From Anthopleura xanthogrammica (lineage: Eukaryota > Cnidaria > Anthozoa > Actiniaria > Actiniidae), in NCBI GenBank assembly GCA_964019055.1, contig OZ025219.1, forward strand, positions 10,371,388 to 10,435,387: a stretch of DNA of 64,000 bases, read 5' to 3'. The notes under the pieces are model-generated. The model saw nothing but the letters and a program-made list of their open reading frames with translations. It was not told the origin of the DNA and made no database searches. Of this stretch, positions 59,201 to 64,000 are shown piece after piece; within the stretch, counting starts at the first letter, position 1, and every line of letters starts with the position of its first letter. Position numbers and translations under genes: made by a program.

Positions 59201-60047
59201 ACAAACACATCGTAGACGAAGTCGTTTTCGTGTGAGCTTGTTATGGACACAAGATCTCCTCCAAGCGACTGACAAAAGATACGAGCATCGTTCCAGTTTT
59301 TCATCTGCTGGAAGAGTTTGATGGCTGCTTTACCATATCGAAACCATCCATCACCCAAATCTACAAACACAGAATTAGTATTACTATAGAATAGAGGAGA
59401 GTCAAGTCAAAAGTCCAAATGAATCAGACTTCATAAATACCTTCCTTTCTTTTACATTGGTACGTCCTGCAGTACTGATCATCAACTGCCTGAAAAACAC
59501 AAGTACTCTTATTAGAACAATACTAGATTTGCAAGATGGTTCAATCTCCTACACTCACCCCGCGTATAGTACCAGTCCTACTCACCCCCATTTCTTGGTA
59601 CTGGGATCCCTGTCTAGGTACCAGTCCTACTCACCCCCATTTCTTTGTACTGGGATCCCTGTCTAGATACCAGTCCTACTCACCCCCATTTCTTGGTACT
59701 GGGATCCCTGTCTAGATACCAGTCCTACTCACCCCCATTTCTTGGTACTGGGATCCCTTTCTAGATACCAGTTTTCCAGGATTGGCTCTTTTGCTGGAAT
59801 TGTTCAAATCACATTCAACTGTTCCGTGATTGGTGGGACGTACGTTGATTGACATGCACCATGACAACCAAACACAGTCTCTCCAGCATAGACTTACGAG
59901 ACTGTGGAGTACAGTCTTGATCACGTGACCTTGTAGTGTTTGATTTGGGCTTGGAACAAACTTGTAGATTTCACAGGAATTGCTCGTTGACAGATAGAGA
60001 GTAAACAACAGGAATACGAATAGGAAGACTAGTCTTGTAGGGTCCAT
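56219..60047 (-). CDS. lectin paralogue L4: PAN + CTLD split by LamG (last junction out of phase)
   Basis: Exons: 60047-59733, 59489-59441, 59360-59172, 58838-58784, 57398-57108, 56846-56599, 56521-56219. Exons 1-6 join in phase as in L2. Exon 7 (303 nt) shares with L1 the acceptor TTACAAAG|GCTACC and the 30 nt before the conserved codons, so phase 1 entry hits a stop. Its body is intact (VWIGLNDQAN, KWLDNHCQ, KKPFICERPAP). Notable differences are NWNDARIFCQ for NWTDARIFCQ (one N-glycosylation sequon lost), LTGGKG for LTGEKG, and FNGHEPG for FNGYEPG. Intron 4 holds a MITE (58206-58530). Shared exon 7 features place L4 nearer L1 at its 3' end, while its spacer is nearer L2 and L3. Confidence 0.7.
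58206..58530. mobile_element. MITE of the GGTAATAGAACTGGGTGGAG family, L4 intron 4
   Basis: Inverted relative to 35147-35485. It starts GGTAATAGAACTGGGTGGAG and ends GATTTCAAAATGGATATGAT, with the inner palindromes conserved (TAATCACGAGTGTGATT). Confidence 0.75.
59570..59775. repeat. 49-bp splice-donor minisatellite, L4 (about 4 copies)
   Basis: Four units, the fewest of the array, each with the GGGGGTGAGTAGG donor. The exon-proximal unit ends the PAN exon at 59733. Confidence 0.94.
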
Positions 60048-60190
60048 ACTGAATTGAAATAACAGATTAACCGATATTAGGACCAAATTTTGAGTTACAT
60101 AAAGAGAATTCAACAGGACACTTGGGACGTTTAGCAGAATGAAGATAGACGTGACAGTCATAATATGATCACCACCCATCGTGCTCTTAA

Positions 60191-60828
60191 GGTGACTGAC
60201 TACTTTTGAACGTACAATTTGAGCCCACGATGTGAGCGCGCACAAAAATCGCTCAAAACCGCATAACAACCTTCAAAATTTTATTGACGAACCATACACG
60301 TTTTGAACTTCAACGGGGCAAAAACCCCGGATTTTGCACGGGACTCTATATTTTTCTTTGAATTTCCTAAAACAACAGGTAAAAATCAATCTTTTGAGAA
60401 AGTTTGAGAAAAACGTTATTATTAGAACTTATAAAAAAAAGCGTTTTATGTGATTTTGTTGTTGTCGTTTGAGTACGATTTTCGGTTGATTGAGCTAACA
60501 AGAAGCTGAATTTTTAGCTTGTTTTAAAAACTTTCTTCAAATATTTTTAGTTAGTCTTAAAAAATAATGTTTAAAGTAGATGTTCTGAGAAAATTGCTTT
60601 CAGAGCTTCTTTAATTTTTGAGTTATGAATTTTTGTGTCCAAAGCTTGATTTTCGCCATTTTTCTTTCGAAAACTAGTCAAGATGGTCATATTCAAAATT
60701 CATTATCTCGAAAACGAGCTCGGGACAACCCATTTTTCTTTTCATTTTTGGAATCAGCGTTAAATTCTGTGTAAAATATCTTTCTAAGAACATTTTGTAA
60801 TTATTCCTTGCTAAAGTAGTCAGTCACC
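60191..60828. mobile_element. TTAA-flanked element, subfamily b (upstream of L4)
   Basis: 638 bp between TTAA at 60187-60190 and 60829-60832, with termini GGTGACTGACTACTTTTG and AAAGTAGTCAGTCACC. It occupies the same site as the subfamily a elements upstream of L2 and L3, but its sequence matches the copy at 30032-30668. Confidence 0.87.
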
Positions 60829-60832
60829 TTAA

Positions 60833-61737
60833 TACCATTAATTTTTCTTCCCTTTGCAACGCAAAAGCTAAATTACAATTCAATCTATCAGTTAGCCTTG
60901 TTGTGAATTAGATCATCCGAGAGAATAGGGGTTGTTTCAGTGTTTGATCTGTGAGTTTGCCTTGCCATGACTTAAAGATCAGCACAGAGGTTGTTTCAGG
61001 GTTCAATAAAATTGATTAAAAGTACTTTTATCGCAGTTAAATTTTGATCACGGGCATGATCTTCAAAACAACTTAAAAGAGATCAAAAGAAAGTAGTTTC
61101 TATTGTGAGGTTAGTTCAATTCCCTGCTGAAGATGACGTAAGTAAATTCAAACCTTATTATTGGACAACTTGTTTTGTTGATACATGATTGGTGTAAACT
61201 TTGAGAAATTATTTTTAAATATTGTGCAATAACAGATTATCGCCAACCCGCTATTACAAAACAGGTGCAAGTTAATAGTAAGATGAAAAGTTAATATCAA
61301 GCCTCTCTAGATCTCTCCAAAGTCTTTCAACTCCAAGAAATTAAAATATAAATAACCAGTAAAACATCTGCTAACACAAGAGAATATGAATGATTTTTAC
61401 TTGAATTTTTAATTCAACGCTAATAAACTATTAATAACTATATAAATTCTAGAGAAATCGGACAAACTAATTGTGGTTTCTACTTTTTGGTTTTCATATT
61501 GTATATATTCTTGTGGCTTTGTGAAAAGCGGTATTCATTTCAACGTAAAAGTTATTAGCCACATAAATCATCTAAAAGTTAAAGAAAACTTTACCGAAAA
61601 AAAATCAAGAAGAGAGAAAATTCTCAAACAAACAACAAACAAGGTGAAGAACGTTATTAATATCGGTCAGGAAATACTTAAGTATGTGTTTATGACCCAG
61701 CAGTTTTTGTTCAGTTTAGGCTAGAGTTAGAGTTGTA
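60833..61737. other. start of the next spacer copy; no gene seen
   Basis: Homologous to 38553-39905 and 49296-50350, with about one 62 bp minisatellite unit and several deletions. Confidence 0.7.
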
Positions 61738-61741
61738 TTAA

Positions 61742-63425
61742 GGTAACTAGGGACACAAAATCACTATAATCGTCAATTTTTTTAAAAAAATCTTAGATTA
61801 TTGCTTATCAAAATATCTTTTGTTTGTCGAAAAAAAAAATTAGAATTTTTTTTAGTTTCGGAGAAAAAAAGCAATTTTTTTTTTAACAGCCGCTCAGAAG
61901 TGTTGCCGCGTTGACAGGAACTGTCAATCGAATGTCAGCGGCTTTTAATCACATGCCGCAAACATAAGGATCAAATAGCTTGCTGTGTATTCATTGGCTT
62001 AAAGGTGTCGCCGATAATCCCTCTAAGTAAATATCGCTTTAATCCGCACAAAACTTAAGACTGCGTTTTCTTCGTAAAGAGTTTTGAAAATTGCGAACTT
62101 TCGAACACTTATTCTCCCCCAGTTTTTAACATTTTTCAGCGAAATTTGGCCAGGCGGTTCCTACACTACTAAACTGAAAAAGCATGTCTCATTTTTTTAA
62201 TTTAGGGCTTCGTTTAGAAGATATTGATACTTTTCTACAAGAACCTATTAGAAAACCTATATCATAACTTTAAAAACCATTTAAAACATAATGAGGTGCT
62301 AAAACGAAAATCTGAGACACGCTTTTTTAGATCAACATGTGTAGATTGAGAAGGCAAGGAAATCTAATCCGTTCAAACAAAGCGGAGGGAGAATAAGTAG
62401 CGCTTCGAAACTGACCCGTTTTTTAATAAACACCTTATATCTTCAAAATGAATAAATACTTGCTAAAATAGGCTTGATATTTGAAATTTTCAATTATTAA
62501 GCTTTCAGAAAATGTATACTTCATTGCAGATCCGTTAAAAAACAAGCGAGTGTAAGGAGAGATTTTTCCTAAAGGACGTGACATGAATAAGAAAATAAGA
62601 AACAGGAAAAATAATTATATTTAATTAACATAAACAGATAGTTAGCTGCGATGCCATAAAGTCTAGAGAAAGACAGGCATGAAAGGTCAAGTTGCAGATC
62701 AAAATGTCAAAAGTTTTGGTATCACGGCAACTAATTGATTAGGGGTATAGGATGACTGACAGCTTGTAATAGTGTGTTTGTTTGTTGACGCCGGTTAGAT
62801 CCAATCGCCTAATACAGTTGGATGTTGTTAGGAGATATCCAGTGGTTTTACAGAGCAAACCAGTTTTAGCCCTGCGCAAGTTTGCACATGCGTACTGGGA
62901 ATGGTAGCTCTGTTTACTCCACAAACAAACACTCGACAAGCTATTTTCTAAGCTCTGGCTTAGAGGTGTTTCAATAGAGACACCGGAATCCCTATATCGT
63001 AAAATATACTTTACTAGTTCAGCTAGCGAATTCTATCGCCGGTTTGGCTAGGGCGAGTCTTGTGGACAGGTGCTCTTATTTTTGCACTAAGTAAATATCT
63101 ACCCTCAAGCCTTACGTCATATGCTGCATAACTAGTTGTGCCCAGTTTGACTTGGCACAAACCGGTTATGTGACGTAGCCCTTAGCTGTTGGCATAAATA
63201 CGAGTTTGCTAGTTGCTACTAGTCAGTTGAGTTAGTTGAAAGATCAGTCGAAGAGAGTACTAGAGAAGTAGAAGTGTCGAGTACCACCGAATAAAGATCA
63301 ATAAAACACCAGAAGGCGTCCATATTTTGTGTCACCGAAGGACGAGCTAGTCCCACCAGAGAAAACCTTCGTGACACGAGTTACAGTTGTTTCAAAAATA
63401 TGAACTGATTGTGTCCCTAGTTACC
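61742..63425. mobile_element. second TTAA-flanked element, with a nested LTR-like insert
   Basis: Termini GGTAACTAGGGACACAA are inverted at both ends, bordered by TTAA (61738-61741, 63426-63429). The homologous spacers show the empty site as GTTGTGTTGAACAACTCG, where TTGA aligns with the TTAA target. Without the nested insert it would be about 0.86 kb. No coding domain recognised. Confidence 0.85.
62551..63376. mobile_element. putative solo LTR inside the TTAA element
   Basis: Begins TGTAAGGAGAG and ends CTTCGTGACA, with a 4 bp direct repeat CGAG on both sides (62547-62550, 63377-63380). The right part looks like an LTR promoter and R region: GGCATAAATACGAG (TATA-like), then GAATAAAGATCAATAAAAC. 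The right end is convincing, the left boundary less so. Confidence 0.5.
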
Positions 63426-63429
63426 TTAA

Positions 63430-64000
63430 AGAACTCGTACCACGGAAGATTCTAGATATTATATATTTGCTATAACAAATAGATATTTAGTATAGATATT
63501 ATTTCCTTCAGCCCAATCTTCTGTTTTAACATTTTAAACACGGCAATTACTGAGCTATTCTGGAAACAGCTATTTTCTAGTCGCTTGAATGACCAGGAAA
63601 CAATTGTTTCCTGTCGGATTGAGGTTGGAAAAGTCTAGATTCCATTAATTGAGTAAAAACGATTCAAGATCAAACTCATTTTTCAATGCTTTTATATTAA
63701 TCTTGGTAAAGAAGTTAAGAAACAATGAGATAGAAGAAAAACACTAGCACATATGTATTCAAATAAATTAGCGAGCTAGACAAGAAAAAAAAGGCATCTA
63801 TGCGATAGTACCATATCAGAAAGCATATATTTCAAATATCGTTCAATAATATAAGAAAATAAAATTTAAATACCGTACCTTGGACCTTGAGTTCTTTGCC
63901 GTCGTACACTATCCTCTTTCAACCGATGAAAATATTTGATATCAACGCATTGAACACGTCTTGACTCCTACTGCATGTAAATGTTTCTAGATAACTCTTT
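63430..64000. repeat. spacer copy continuing past the window
   Basis: Aligns with 39915-40620 and 50365-51065, resuming directly after the TTAA element. The array therefore extends beyond the window edge. Confidence 0.85.

Overview
This is a eukaryotic window, AT-rich and repeat-dense, most likely from an anthozoan cnidarian (coral, sea anemone or relative). The basis is short exons with canonical GT-AG introns and secreted multidomain proteins built from PAN/Apple, C-type lectin (CTLD), laminin-G-like (LamG) and fibrinogen-like modules of the kind common in cnidarians, plus a leucine-rich-repeat GPCR fragment. No species-level identification is possible by eye. Every recognisable host gene lies on the minus strand.

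Layout. 1.2-4.1 kb: the 3' part of an LRR-containing GPCR (glycoprotein-hormone/relaxin receptor type) with an in-frame stop between TM2 and TM3. 4.2-5.1 kb: a LINE fragment embedded in an (ATGG)n microsatellite. 7.4-20.6 kb: a four-exon secreted PAN plus fibrinogen-like gene whose second intron holds a roughly 10 kb satellite array (80-85 monomers of 109-119 bp, with higher-order structure). 20.6-22.2 kb: microsatellites, including about 590 bp of uninterrupted (AACAC)n. 22.8-60.0 kb: four tandem paralogues (here L1-L4) of a seven-exon secreted lectin gene. 60-64 kb: the start of one more homologous spacer, so the array probably continues past the window.

The lectin genes encode signal peptide, PAN/Apple, N-terminal half of a CTLD, a complete LamG domain, then the C-terminal half of the CTLD. 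Splice phases support a LamG cassette (exons 4-6, phases 1 and 1) placed inside the CTLD. Only L2 (32479-37246) joins into one open frame of 484 codons plus stop with the splice sites seen here. In L1, L3 and L4 the last exon is out of phase by its apparent acceptor.

Both ends of each lectin gene have become minisatellites made from the gene's own functional sequence. A 49 bp repeat carries the 3' end of the PAN exon together with its 5' splice site, and a 68-69 bp repeat carries the last CTLD codons, the stop codon and some 3' UTR. Copy numbers differ in each paralogue. The spacers upstream of L2, L3 and L4 are homologous to each other; the L1-L2 spacer is not, apart from one transposon family. 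Comparison of paralogues gives clean empty sites for several insertions: a foldback element, a solo LTR, TTAA-flanked elements and a Mutator-like MITE nested in one of them.
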